DNA of 64,000 nucleotides from contig NC_019892.1 of NCBI RefSeq assembly GCF_000242455.2, positions 496,001-560,000 on the forward strand. The letters are read 5' to 3'. The stretch comes from Singulisphaera acidiphila DSM 18658. Lineage in GTDB: Bacteria > Planctomycetota > Planctomycetia > Isosphaerales > Isosphaeraceae. The notes beneath the pieces are model-generated. The model saw only the letters and a program-made list of their open reading frames with translations. It was not told the origin of the DNA and did no database searches. This document shows, piece by piece, positions 17,301 through 26,170 of the stretch. The number at the start of each line of letters is the position of its first letter. Positions within the stretch are counted from its first letter, which is position 1. The translations under genes and the position numbers were made by a program.

Positions 17301-18350
17301 TTATTCCTGGGGAAGCTTGATCTTGGCGAGGTAGATCGACGACTTCTTCTCGTGCGAGGAGTAGTAGCTCATCCACAAGAGGCCGTCGTGCCAGACGAGG
17401 CCGGGGTAGCTCGTGTCGCCGCTGCTCGGCAGGGTCAGGACGGGTTCGTAGCTGTCGGTCGTCATCCGGGCCACCACGGTCTTGGCACCGCCGGGATAGC
17501 TCCGGCCGGCTGCCCAGAGCGAGCCGTTGGGCAGGCGGATGAAGTTGGGGCCGCCGACCTGGTGCTTCGTCTCTTTCCAGGTCCAGTCGGTATATGGGGC
17601 CTGGCTCCGGCCGATCCAGGCGAGCTTGCTGCCGGCCTCGCGGCGGACCAGGGCGATCATCTCGCCGTCGGGGAGGAAGCGCACGGTGGACTCATTCGGG
17701 TTGCCGGGGACGTCGAGGTGGGTGACGAGGTCGTACTTCACGCCGTCAGTGCTGACGAAGAGCTTGAGCTTCCAGTCGGCCGGGTCGAGTTCGACCTTAC
17801 CAGTAGCGGTCGCGGCTTTTGCCGCCGGGGTGCTCCGGGCGCTGGAGTCGTAGGAGATGCCGTAGGCTTTGCCATCGTGCCAGGTGACCCGCCAGAGCCA
17901 CTCCCCTTCACTGAGGACCGGCGTCGGCGCTGACCACTCGCGACCATCCTTCGAGAACGTGACCCTCGGCTGCCGGCCTTGGAGCGTCTTCGTCCCGTTG
18001 TAGATCGAGCCTCCGCCGACGATCATCAACCGGCCGTCGGGCGTGATCGAGAACTTGGGATCGCGGAGGTCGACCCCTTCCTCGGCGATCAGGGCGGCCG
18101 ACTTCCAGGTTTTGCCATCGCCTGATTCCAGCACACGCAGCTTGCCGTTGCCCCCCACGTGGGCTTCGGACTCGCGGAACGTGCAGTACCACGTGTCGTG
18201 CCAGCGGATCAGGTCGGTGAACGCGTTGTGCGAGCCCTTGTCCCAGATCTTCTCGACCGAGACGAGTCCGGGTTCGGCTGCACGCAACGACAGCGGTGCC
18301 AGCGCAAGGAGAGCAACCGTCAGAGAAATTGGCAAGCGATGAAGCTTCAT
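17301..18350 (-). CDS. Secreted sialidase-like (BNR propeller) protein
   Basis: A 349-residue exported protein. The ATG at 18350 gives a signal peptide (MKLHRLPISLTVALLALAPL, ending at SLRAAEP); the 45-residue upstream extension is rejected. The body is a sialidase-superfamily propeller: FTDLIRWHDTWYCTFRESEA near the start (the FRE-like arginine region), the Asp-box-like SGDGKTWKSA and SKDGREWSAP, then VRREAGSKLAWIGRS and TSYPGLVWHDGLLWMSYYSS. Planctomycete members are common and few have known substrates. No linked glycan enzymes are adjacent apart from the esterase at 18418, which is on the same strand and ends 67 bp before this start. Confidence 0.82.
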   Translation of the reverse strand: MKLHRLPISLTVALLALAPLSLRAAEPGLVSVEKIWDKGSHNAFTDLIRWHDTWYCTFRESEAHVGGNGKLRVLESGDGKTWKSAALIAEEGVDLRDPKFSITPDGRLMIVGGGSIYNGTKTLQGRQPRVTFSKDGREWSAPTPVLSEGEWLWRVTWHDGKAYGISYDSSARSTPAAKAATATGKVELDPADWKLKLFVSTDGVKYDLVTHLDVPGNPNESTVRFLPDGEMIALVRREAGSKLAWIGRSQAPYTDWTWKETKHQVGGPNFIRLPNGSLWAAGRSYPGGAKTVVARMTTDSYEPVLTLPSSGDTSYPGLVWHDGLLWMSYYSSHEKKSSIYLAKIKLPQE

Positions 18351-18417
18351 GGATGAAAATCCTTGATGGGATTGGGTTTTAGGATTGAGCGTCCGTCCGA
18401 TCAGGACGGGGCCGCCT

Positions 18418-20511
18418 TCACCGCAGCGCTTCGAGCACGCCGGCGGGGTCCGTCCCTTCAATAAGACGGAGTTTCTCTTTGGCATTCAGGAGCGTCCCGA
18501 CACGCGTCGCCGGCTGATAGGCGTTGCGGAGCGATTCGAGCGAGAGGGCCTTGCCGTTGCCGGCCACCCCACCGGCGATCACCACTTGCTTGGGAGCGTT
18601 GAGAGCGGCGAGATGAGCGACATCCCCGACCTCGCGGAGAATCCCCGGGGCCATGACGCCGAGCCTCTGGCCGACGTAGGGCTCCTCGCTGATGTAGCTG
18701 GCGAGTGTGCCGACGGCGGCGACCTTCGTGACTCGCGGGTCAACGGCCCCCGCGCAGAGGGCGACCAACCCCCCTGCCCCTCGACCGATCAGGACCACGT
18801 CGAGCGGGAGGCCTCCCTCACTGCTCTCGATGGCATCGAGCAGCCGGCGCACGTCGAACACCCACTGCCCGAGCAGCGGGCGGCCGATCCAGAGGGCCCA
18901 TTCGGCCGAGTTGTGGTCGGGGGCCTGGCCGATCTTGTCGCCTGGCACGGTCTCTCCTCCCGTTGCTCGCAGATCGACCGTGACGCTTTGCCAGCCGGCT
19001 TCACGCACCGCTTGGCTCCAGGCGTGGTAGGCGTCGGTCTCCGTCCCCTCGAGGTCGATCACGATGGCGAGGGGGGCGGGGTTCGCTCCGAGCCGGGTTG
19101 CGGTGATCGGAGGCAAGCCGGGCTCGGCCTCGAAGCTCAACATTTCAAAACCACCGATGCTTTCGGATTCAACCCCGATTGGCGGCACGGTTGGGAACCC
19201 GCCGAAGACCGTGTCGACCAGCGCCTTGCGCCGCGTCTCGGCCTCCGCACGCCAACCTTCGGCATCGCCGGGCAACGGCTTGGCCGCGATGAGCGTTCGC
19301 CCTTCGGCTGCGGCGAAGCGGGGGAGGGTCATCCAGTCGTCGGGGCGAGTGTCGCCCGGGTAGCAGCGGAGCGTCTCGGGGTCTTCCGTTTTCATCTCGG
19401 GTTCGGCGATCGATGTTCCCTCCCCTTCCCCTTTCAGGTGGAGGGTCATCCAGCCGTACATGGCTTCGCGCATCGCCTGGTTGTAGTCGTGCTTCGATTC
19501 GAAGATGGCGTGCTGGACGTGCGTCGCCTGGTCGTGGAGCCGGTAGACCTGTTGGAGCGGGGTGAGCGTCCGTTTCGCTGCGTCGACCGAGAACTGGGAG
19601 GCGTCCTGGGTTGCATTGATCATCAAAAGACTGCGCGGGGCGGTGAGGCCGAGCACGCCCCACTCCTCGGTGAACCGCAAGGCGCCGGGGACGAGCTCGC
19701 AGACGCAGCAGGCGATGCCGAGGTAAGCCTGGTAGTTGCCGACGGAGCAGACCGGCACCGACGCCTTGAGCCGGTCGTCCCAGGCGCCGGCATACATCGA
19801 CTGGTTGCCGCCGCCGCTGGCACCCGTGATGCCGATGTGTTTGCCGTCGACCTCGGGCCGGGTGAGGAGGTAGTCAACCGCCCGCATGTTCTCATAAACC
19901 TGGATGCCGGAGAGCGGCCGGCCGACGGGCAGGAGCGTGGCACCGGTCATCTCGCCGTGGTATTCGCCGAGCGCCTTGCCGACCCCGCGTTCGCCGGCCC
20001 CGAATGCGTCGACGGCCAGCACGAAGTAGCCGAGCTTGGCCGCCCCGATGCAGCGGGCCTGGACGACCGGGTCTTGCTTCGCCCCTTTCCAGTGGCCGTG
20101 GACGGCGAGGATCGCCGGATGTTGGCCGGGCGTGTCGGGCACGTAGGCGTTGGCCGTCATTCGGACGCCGGGTCGGGTCTGGAAGACGACTTTCTCGACG
20201 CGATAGCCATCGCGGTCGAGAGTTCCCAGCACTTGCGGCTCGAGCGGGCACGGCTTGGTGGGGAATTCGCCCCAAGCCGTTTGAAGGCCCTTCCGTACCG
20301 AGGCGGCCTGGACTTCCCATTCGGAGATTGTCTCCGGCGGACGTTCGCTGATGCGGAGTGCTTCGGCCTGGCTCCGGATGAACTGGAGGTACGTCTTCGG
20401 GGACGGAGGAGCAGGCTCAGCGCCCTGACTTTGAGAGGGGGACCCGACGGCGGCCAGGATCGTCACGACGGCGAACATGGCCAGGGTCATCGATTGAGAA
20501 GCAAGCGGCAT
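18418..20511 (-). CDS. Acetylxylan-esterase-like protein with two alpha/beta-hydrolase halves
   Basis: A 697-residue exported protein with signal peptide (MTLAMFAVVTILAAVGSPSQ region). The first half is an AXE1/prolyl-oligopeptidase-like alpha/beta hydrolase: HPAILAVHGHW supplies the oxyanion loop, GITGASGGGNQS carries the nucleophile Ser near residue 233 (G-A-S-G-G), and VQHAIFESKHDYN resembles the catalytic His region. The second half (about 440-697) repeats the fold, but its elbow reads LIGRGAGGLVAL, with Gly where the Ser should be. Removal of acetyl or other ester groups from polysaccharides is likely for half one; half two is probably non-catalytic. It is followed on the same strand by the sialidase at 17301. 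Confidence 0.78.
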   Translation of the reverse strand: MPLASQSMTLAMFAVVTILAAVGSPSQSQGAEPAPPSPKTYLQFIRSQAEALRISERPPETISEWEVQAASVRKGLQTAWGEFPTKPCPLEPQVLGTLDRDGYRVEKVVFQTRPGVRMTANAYVPDTPGQHPAILAVHGHWKGAKQDPVVQARCIGAAKLGYFVLAVDAFGAGERGVGKALGEYHGEMTGATLLPVGRPLSGIQVYENMRAVDYLLTRPEVDGKHIGITGASGGGNQSMYAGAWDDRLKASVPVCSVGNYQAYLGIACCVCELVPGALRFTEEWGVLGLTAPRSLLMINATQDASQFSVDAAKRTLTPLQQVYRLHDQATHVQHAIFESKHDYNQAMREAMYGWMTLHLKGEGEGTSIAEPEMKTEDPETLRCYPGDTRPDDWMTLPRFAAAEGRTLIAAKPLPGDAEGWRAEAETRRKALVDTVFGGFPTVPPIGVESESIGGFEMLSFEAEPGLPPITATRLGANPAPLAIVIDLEGTETDAYHAWSQAVREAGWQSVTVDLRATGGETVPGDKIGQAPDHNSAEWALWIGRPLLGQWVFDVRRLLDAIESSEGGLPLDVVLIGRGAGGLVALCAGAVDPRVTKVAAVGTLASYISEEPYVGQRLGVMAPGILREVGDVAHLAALNAPKQVVIAGGVAGNGKALSLESLRNAYQPATRVGTLLNAKEKLRLIEGTDPAGVLEALR

Positions 20512-20661
20512 CGGAGCGCTCTCTCTTCTTGTCGGAAGAAAAAATAAGGGAAAGCCGAGGCCGGCCGATCCACCTCGAGTCGAACCCAAGTGTGTCGGGC
20601 CGGTGGCGCTCGAGCAACATCTTGTCATCCCGAACCCAGGCGTGGTGCAGGCCAAGGTCGG

Positions 20662-21558
20662 TCAGGTGAGGCCGGCCATCGCGCGGACGGTATCCCAGGC
20701 GTGTTGGGGGGTCTTCGTCGTGCCGTGCTCCATGCCGATCGCGCCGGCGTAGCCGACTCGGCGGAGCAAGCGGAAGATGTTGACGTAGTTGCTCTCGCCG
20801 CTCCCCGGCTCTTTACGGCCGGGTACGTCGCCGACCTCGATGAACTGGATCAGGCCGCGCTTCAGGCCGTCGGCCATCGTGTTGAGCACGTTCCCCTCGC
20901 CGAGCTGGCGGTGGTAGATATCGAAGTCCACCTTGACGTGAGGGTGTCCGGCCTCGGTTGCGTAGCGGAATGCGTCGGCCGACGTGACCATGGTCATCTG
21001 GGGCGACTCGACGCGGCTGAGCGGCTCGAGCGTCAGGTAGACCCGATGTTCCTTGGCGATGTCGCCTGCCTTCTTCAGGCCGGCAATGATCTGCGCGTGT
21101 TGGGTCTCGGGGGGGATGTCGGGCTGGATCTTACCGACGAACGTGATCAGGTTCTCCGCGCCGAAGCGGTTAGCGACTCGGCAGGCGTCGGCGAAGTCGT
21201 CGAGGAATGCCTGTTCCTCGCCGGTCTTGGTGAGTCCGGCCCCCCACCCTGTGCGAGGGGCGCCGGTGATGCTCACGCAGGTCATGCCGTGCGCTTGCTG
21301 GGCCTCGAGCATCCGGTCGAGGTTCTTGCCGCCGTAGTTCCAGAAGCCGTAATGCTTGGCACCGCAATGAGCGGCCGAGACAATTCGATCCTCGTACGAC
21401 ATCTTCGCCGGGAACATGATCTCGAGGTTCATCGCAAGCTGATAGCGTGGCGGGGGAAGCGCCTCGTCGGTCTGTTCCGAATCGGCTCCACGGGCGATTT
21501 GCGCGAGCCAGGGCGCGAGCGCGGCGGCCTTTAACAGCGATCGTCGGGTCACGGGCAT
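20662..21558 (-). CDS. Tat-exported hydroxypyruvate isomerase/sugar epimerase-like TIM barrel
   Basis: A 298-residue xylose-isomerase-like TIM barrel. It begins with a Tat leader (MPVTRRSLLKAAALAPWLAQ). Barrel motifs match hydroxypyruvate isomerase (Hyi)-type proteins: FGAENLITFVGK, YLTLEPLSR (Glu ligand), HVKVDFDIYHRQLGEGN (Asp/His ligands), FIEVGDVPGRKEPGSGE and GAIGMEHGTTK (last Glu). These fit a divalent-metal centre for aldose-ketose or keto-acid isomerisation. Export through Tat is typical of planctomycete paralogs. It sits 150 bp upstream of the esterase start on the same strand, so it may form a unit with that gene and the sialidase. Confidence 0.85.
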   Translation of the reverse strand: MPVTRRSLLKAAALAPWLAQIARGADSEQTDEALPPPRYQLAMNLEIMFPAKMSYEDRIVSAAHCGAKHYGFWNYGGKNLDRMLEAQQAHGMTCVSITGAPRTGWGAGLTKTGEEQAFLDDFADACRVANRFGAENLITFVGKIQPDIPPETQHAQIIAGLKKAGDIAKEHRVYLTLEPLSRVESPQMTMVTSADAFRYATEAGHPHVKVDFDIYHRQLGEGNVLNTMADGLKRGLIQFIEVGDVPGRKEPGSGESNYVNIFRLLRRVGYAGAIGMEHGTTKTPQHAWDTVRAMAGLT

Positions 21559-21795
21559 GCCTTTGGTTCTCCTGGCTTGGGAGGATCCTCAACACGTCGG
21601 AAGAGATCGGAGCGCCCGCTTGCGTTCCACCACGGCCGACGACGATTTCGGCCAGTCTATCCGGGCGGTAAGGCCGAGGACAGCCATGCGATTCTGGCAC
21701 GCCAATTGCCTTTGGATTTCACTGCCGAGATGAAAAGAGGGCTCGGATCGCGGGGTGAGACGGTTCAATATTCCAACAGGCATAAGGAGAACGTC

Positions 21796-22230
21796 GTGGC
21801 TGAATCTTTCAAAGACAAGCTCGAGGATGCTGGCCACAAGATCGCGGAGAAGGCGAGTGAGGCAGGGCACAAGGTGAGTGAGAAGGTGGAAGAGGCGGCC
21901 GATTGGGCGAAGGAGAAAGCTCACCAGGTCGGCCACCGAATTGAGGAGACCGTCCAAAAGGTCGGGCACAGGACCGCGGCGCCACTCGACCAGAGCCATG
22001 GGGCGACCGGCTCGACTTCCGATATCCGCGAGCACATGGAGGTCTACGGCTCGTGTGGTAACCTGCTCGGGAAGGTCGACCACGTCGAGGGCGACCACAT
22101 CAAGCTCACCAAGAACGATAGCCCCGACGGTCAACACCACAAAATCCCGCTGTCGTGGGTGGCCAAGGTCCACGACCACGTCCATCTGAGCAAGAGCTGC
22201 GGTGAGGCCCAACGCGAATGGACGTCCTGA
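21796..22230 (+). CDS. LEA-like amphipathic helix + DUF2171 domain protein
   Basis: A 144-residue protein. A GTG start at 21796 is chosen because AAGGAG lies six bases upstream. Residues 1-60 form a Lys/Glu/Ala/His-rich amphipathic helix with repeated AGHK(I/V)-EK and EEAADWAKEKAHQVGHRIEE, like late-embryogenesis-abundant or YtxH-type stress proteins. Residues about 75-140 are DUF2171 (IREHMEVYGSCGNLLGKVDH, then HKIPLSWVAKVHDHVHLSK), a PRC-barrel-like fold. A role in desiccation or envelope stress is a guess based on composition. Confidence 0.75.
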   Translation: MAESFKDKLEDAGHKIAEKASEAGHKVSEKVEEAADWAKEKAHQVGHRIEETVQKVGHRTAAPLDQSHGATGSTSDIREHMEVYGSCGNLLGKVDHVEGDHIKLTKNDSPDGQHHKIPLSWVAKVHDHVHLSKSCGEAQREWTS

Positions 22231-22259
22231 GTAGCCCGCCCTTGGGAATGCAAGCACCT

Positions 22260-22286
22260 CGCTCGCCTCTCATTCTCAGGCGAGCG
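22260..22286. terminator. Hairpin between convergent genes
   Basis: Inverted repeat CGCTCGCCT / AGGCGAGCG with a 9-nt pyrimidine-rich loop lies between the DUF2171 gene and the small membrane protein gene. It probably terminates both. The arm sequence resembles the hairpin at 4533-4554. Confidence 0.55.
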
Positions 22287-22376
22287 GGGAGCAGCGGATT
22301 GCCCCCTGTCTTCCGTGACGTTGCTTCGCGTTGAAGTCCCGCTTGGGTCCTAAGTTTGTCCCTGAATTCGAGGGGA

Positions 22377-22676
22377 TCAGTCGGCCCGTAGGGACCACGG
22401 GTCGATCAAGAGGGGGCGAGTCGTCACGATTCTCCGGCGCTGGAGGGCACGGACCGTGACGCCCAGACTGAGCAGGGCCCAGGCGCCTTCCACGAGAAGG
22501 ACCCCGGGATTCGGCGGCGTCAGGGCCGAGGCGGCGAGGAGGGTCGAACCAGAGAGGTTGAGCAGACCGTAGGCGATTCCGTCCGTTCGCATGCCGGCAT
22601 ACTGGCTTGCGCCGAAGGCGGATAGGACCAGGAGCGCCCCTACGATCGAGAAGAACTGAATCAGGGTTGCCACCAT
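22377..22676 (-). CDS. Small membrane protein, CBU_0592-like
   Basis: A 99-residue protein with three hydrophobic helices: LIQFFSIVGALLVLSAFGAS, then GIAYGLLNLSGSTLLAASAL, then VLLVEGAWALLSLGVTVRAL. This pattern, with a Y-LLN-LGS-LL centre and E-(V/A)W--(I/L)S, resembles the CBU_0592-type domain found alone or fused to transporters. Function is unknown. The start at 22674-22676 has a GAGGA-type Shine-Dalgarno; the longer frame is compositional. It faces the DUF2171 gene tail to tail. Confidence 0.72.
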   Translation of the reverse strand: MVATLIQFFSIVGALLVLSAFGASQYAGMRTDGIAYGLLNLSGSTLLAASALTPPNPGVLLVEGAWALLSLGVTVRALQRRRIVTTRPLLIDPWSLRAD

Positions 22677-23097
22677 CGGTGAAGTCCTCGCGGAGGCCTG
22701 ATTGTCGGCCGCTCGAGGCGCGATGCCTCGTGGAGGGCCGAAGCGACAGCACGAAGGTGAAGTTCCGGCTCCCGACGCTGGAATTGTTCGGGAGGCGCCC
22801 ATCGCTGGTCAAGAACTTAACCGCCACAATTGAAATGCAAATGAAGGATCAGTTCGAATTTAATGATAGGTCAATTCTGCGAATTGCAGCCTCGAAGAGG
22901 CGACCATTTCGCACCAGCCGATTGTGAGGAAGTCAAGCCAAAGCTTGTGCTTGTAGGTGCACGACTTTCTTCATGCGAGCCGCTGGTTGAAGAACCGTGA
23001 AGGGCGCTTGGACGATCATCGTTCATCGTCCGGGTCGATGCCCACTCGGACGGTGACGAGTCTGCCCTGATCGTGGCCCCGACCATGGCCACGGCCA
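22677..23097. other. Intergenic region without a recognised gene
   Basis: This 421-bp spacer lies between the small membrane gene (start side) and the alcohol dehydrogenase (stop side). A lower-GC patch around 22815-22885 (AATTTAATGATAGG) may be the promoter of the membrane gene. No ORF with family features is seen. Confidence 0.35.
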
Positions 23098-24216
23098 CTA
23101 CCCGCTCATCGACAACCCCGAGGCGACCGCCGGGGAACCGTGAACATCGGGGCGGACCCCGACCCTCAGGGCTTGTTTCGCGAGGTCCGAGCCGACGATC
23201 GCGTCGATCTCCCCCAGCGGCTGCCACGACGAGACGAGCGAATCGAAAGGATACTGCGGGTTCCTCGCGAGGAATTCAAGCGCCCGTTGCAGGTGCCGTG
23301 GCATGTAGTTGTGAATGCCCTGGATGGTGATGCAGCGCCGGACGATCCGCTCCGGGTCGACCGACAGTGGGCGGGTCGGGAACACGGAGCCGACCAGAAC
23401 CAGTGTCCCGCCCGTGCCGAGGAGCGGCAAGGCCGCCTCGATTGCGTTGGGCGAGCCCGAGAATTCCAGGGCGATGTCCATACCTCGACCACCGGTCGAC
23501 TCCGTCACGGTCTCAACCAACCGGGAAGGCGAGGTTGACCTCGTCGCGCCGAACGCGGCGGCTAACGCGAGCCGCTCTTCGCTCGGGTCGCACGTGATCA
23601 CGTCGCCCGCGCCGAGCACGCGGGACCAGGCGGTGGCCGTCACCCCCAGCATGCCCGCCCCGATGACCAGCACCGAGCGGCCGTCGAGCGGTCCGGCCGC
23701 CTCAAGGGCGGCGGCGACCGTGGCCGTCGCGCAGCTCGCCGGGCAGGCGGCCGCGTCGGAGAGCCCGTCGGGGACCCGGAAGATCGCCGTGCCCGGCACG
23801 AGCAGGCAATGGTCGGCCAGGCCCCCGGAGAGTTCGCGGCCGGGCCTCAGCGGCTCGTGGCCGTATTTGAATCCGCGCTCGCACTTCTGGGGGAGGTCAC
23901 GGTGGCAGTAGAAGCAGTCCCCGCAGTGCGCGACGACGGCCCAGGTGACGCGGTCCCCCTCAGCCAGTTTTTTTCCGGCGGAGTCGAGCCGAGGGGCCTC
24001 CTGCCCGAAGGCGACGATCCGCCCGAGGATCTCGTGGCCGAGGACGGAGGGGGTCGGCACCGACCGTCGGCCGTGGATGCTGTGCAGGTCGCTCCCGCAG
24101 AGCGTGCAGGCGACGACCTCGACGAGGACCTCGCGGCCGGCAGGTTCGGGCAGCGTCCAGCTCACCCGATCGAACGGTTGTCCCACGCCACGAAAGACTG
24201 CTGCCGTCGCCCTCAT
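23098..24216 (-). CDS. Zinc alcohol dehydrogenase associated with phosphonate catabolism (TIGR03366-like)
   Basis: A 372-residue medium-chain dehydrogenase. Catalytic zinc ligands are in CTLCGSDLH (C40) and GHE (H61/E62); structural zinc cysteines are C98, C101, C104 and C112. The Rossmann motif is SVLVIGAGMLGV. The ATG at 24216 overlaps the stop of the transporter gene (ATGA), so the two are cotranscribed. Genes of this type recur beside phosphonatase clusters; it may reduce the acetaldehyde released by PhnX or oxidise an alcohol-type phosphonate. The exact substrate is inferred only. The longer frame to 24312 is rejected. Confidence 0.82.
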   Translation of the reverse strand: MRATAAVFRGVGQPFDRVSWTLPEPAGREVLVEVVACTLCGSDLHSIHGRRSVPTPSVLGHEILGRIVAFGQEAPRLDSAGKKLAEGDRVTWAVVAHCGDCFYCHRDLPQKCERGFKYGHEPLRPGRELSGGLADHCLLVPGTAIFRVPDGLSDAAACPASCATATVAAALEAAGPLDGRSVLVIGAGMLGVTATAWSRVLGAGDVITCDPSEERLALAAAFGATRSTSPSRLVETVTESTGGRGMDIALEFSGSPNAIEAALPLLGTGGTLVLVGSVFPTRPLSVDPERIVRRCITIQGIHNYMPRHLQRALEFLARNPQYPFDSLVSSWQPLGEIDAIVGSDLAKQALRVGVRPDVHGSPAVASGLSMSG

Positions 24217-25514
24217 ACCCCGACCTCCGCCGGGACTGGCACGGTCGATCGGGCCGCGAAATAGGCCCAGGCGGCGACAAGGCTGAAGGATGTCAGGATG
24301 CCCATGCTCCACCAGGTGTTCAGGAAGAAGGGGAGCGGGTCGCCGTTCACCGGCAGCCAGCCCCGCACGAGCACGAGCGCGGCGTAGGCAAGGTAGCCTG
24401 CGGCATCCGCCACGTACATCAGGAAGCCGAGGTTGCCCCGCTCCCGTGTCATCGCGATCAGGCGCTCAAACATCGTCGTATGGATGGCGACGTAGGGCAA
24501 GTACAGACCGAGGCCCAGCAGTACCATGAACAGGAACGGGCCGACCCAACCCCGCTGGTGCCCCGCCAGGGCGGCGATGATCAGGACGCACCCCAGGAGG
24601 CCAACCCCTATCGACGCGAAAAAGGCCCGGCGATTGTCGACGATCAGGACGCTCAGCCCATTGGCAATCAGCACCCCGAATGCCACAAGGATCTCGGAGT
24701 TCGAGAAGGTCGAGGGCGCGGCGGGCGAACCGAGGGCCTTCCAGATCTCCGGGGCGAAATCGGCCCGCATGCCCCGAGCGATCGTCACCAGCAGGTAGGC
24801 CGCGACGATCGCCATGATCCCCACGAAATGCCTCCGGAGCATCGCGGCCCGCTCGGCCCTGCCCATGGGAGTACGCTCGCTACGGTGCTCGAGGTCTTCG
24901 AGACCGGGGGGCGGCACCTTCGACAGCATCCAGGTGAAAAGGCAGGCCGGCCCCAGGAACAGGAGACCGGCCCCGGCTGGCATCCAACGCTCCGGCAGCC
25001 CCCAGCCCAGCAGCCAGGCGCCGACCGACTTGCAGGCCCCGTCGGCCAGGATGAAGCTGGCGCAGAGCCCGGCCGTCAGGGCCTCGGTGTGGCGTCGGCC
25101 CTCCAGAAACCCGAGGATCAGGCCGAAGACCATGCCCAGGGCCAGGCCGTTGAGGAACAGACCGGCGACGTGCAGCGGGGACGGGGCGACGCCGAAGAGG
25201 ATCAGTGACGCCTCGGCCAACCCGATCAGAGCGACGATCCCGAGGGGCCGTCTCCGGGGGGATATTTCCGCAATCGCCCGGATTCCCACGAATTTCGCCA
25301 GCATGTAGCCGATCATCTGCGCGACGACCAGCACGCTCTTCTCGGCGACTCCCCAGACGGTCGAGTCGGCGAACGTGGCGGCCGTCCAGGGCTTCCGGAA
25401 GGCGTACGTGCAGAAGTACGCGCCGAATGCCGCGACGACCGCCCAGGCCGACACCGCCAGAGGGGGGCGGTCCAGCAGAAATCGGGTTGCGGGTCGACGG
25501 GCGGCCTGGTTCAT
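24213..25514 (-). CDS. DUF5690 MFS-like transporter in the phosphonate locus
   Basis: A 433-residue membrane protein with about 12 helices and an MFS-like layout, starting at 25514 (MNQAARRPATRFLLDRPPLA). Distinctive segments are GAYFCTYAFRKPWTAATF, QMIGYMLAKFVGIRAI and PYVAIHTTMFERLIA, which fit DUF5690-type permeases. It is the first gene of a two-gene minus-strand operon and its promoter faces that of the HD-oxygenase operon across about 92 bp. No phnCDE ABC transporter is present in the window, so this permease is the best local candidate for moving an organophosphonate or a pathway product. Confidence 0.75.
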   Translation of the reverse strand: MNQAARRPATRFLLDRPPLAVSAWAVVAAFGAYFCTYAFRKPWTAATFADSTVWGVAEKSVLVVAQMIGYMLAKFVGIRAIAEISPRRRPLGIVALIGLAEASLILFGVAPSPLHVAGLFLNGLALGMVFGLILGFLEGRRHTEALTAGLCASFILADGACKSVGAWLLGWGLPERWMPAGAGLLFLGPACLFTWMLSKVPPPGLEDLEHRSERTPMGRAERAAMLRRHFVGIMAIVAAYLLVTIARGMRADFAPEIWKALGSPAAPSTFSNSEILVAFGVLIANGLSVLIVDNRRAFFASIGVGLLGCVLIIAALAGHQRGWVGPFLFMVLLGLGLYLPYVAIHTTMFERLIAMTRERGNLGFLMYVADAAGYLAYAALVLVRGWLPVNGDPLPFFLNTWWSMGILTSFSLVAAWAYFAARSTVPVPAEVGV

Positions 25515-25606
25515 GCAAGAATCTCGTGGCACCTGCGGTCGGGATGGTTCCAATTGTAGTTACTTCTTAACGCGCCGGCGTGAAGAACAGATGTAGGCGG
25601 GCGAAA

Positions 25607-26170
25607 ATGAACGACTCACGCATCAATGTGGTCGAAGAGATCGTCCGACTCTTCGAAGAGCGGGGGGGCTCGGCCTATGGTCGCGAGGTGGTCTCGCAGC
25701 GCGAGCATGCCCTCCAGGCGGCCCACTTCGCCCGGGAGGCCGGCGCGTCCTCGTCACTGGTCGTCGCGGCCTTGCTGCACGATGTCGGGCACCTGCTCCA
25801 TGACCTGCCGGACGACGCCCCCGACCGCGGGGTGGACGACCGCCACGAGGAACTTGCCGCCCGATGGCTGGCCGCTCGATTCGGGCCCGACGTGGTCGAG
25901 CCGGCCCGACTCCACGTCGAGGCGAAGCGCTTCCTGTGCGCGGCCGAGCCGGGCTATCATGACGCTCTCAGCGAGCCGTCCAGGGTCAGCCTGCGGTTGC
26001 AAGGCGGCCCGATGTCGCCCGAGGAGGCAGAGCGGTTCCGAGCATCGCCCCACGCCACGTCGGCCCTGATCCTCCGGCGGTGCGACGACTCGGCCAAGGT
26101 GCCCGGGCTCACCGTCCCCGGGCTGGAGGACTATCTCCCGTTGATCGAACGGAGCCTGAGCGAATCATGA
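25607..26170 (+). CDS. phnZ: PhnZ-like HD-domain mixed-valent di-iron oxygenase
   Basis: A 187-residue HD-fold protein of the phosphonate-associated type (TIGR03276-like). All six iron ligands known for PhnZ have counterparts: H34 (SQREH), H58-D59 (ALLHDVGH), H80 (DDRHEE), H103 (ARLHVEAK) and D160. Substrate-contact residues Y24 and E27 and a lysine (K107) are also matched, as is the QGGPMS motif. PhnZ oxidatively cleaves 2-amino-1-hydroxyethylphosphonate to glycine and phosphate. The usual partner hydroxylase PhnY is not seen nearby. The stop overlaps the next start (ATGA). The exact substrate may therefore differ from that of classical PhnZ. Confidence 0.8.
   Translation: MNDSRINVVEEIVRLFEERGGSAYGREVVSQREHALQAAHFAREAGASSSLVVAALLHDVGHLLHDLPDDAPDRGVDDRHEELAARWLAARFGPDVVEPARLHVEAKRFLCAAEPGYHDALSEPSRVSLRLQGGPMSPEEAERFRASPHATSALILRRCDDSAKVPGLTVPGLEDYLPLIERSLSES

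Noticed and set aside
18385..20547. A 720-codon plus-strand frame antisense to the esterase gene
   Set aside because: It is a mirror of codon bias in GC-rich coding DNA; it has no domain, while the minus strand encodes a clear alpha/beta hydrolase.
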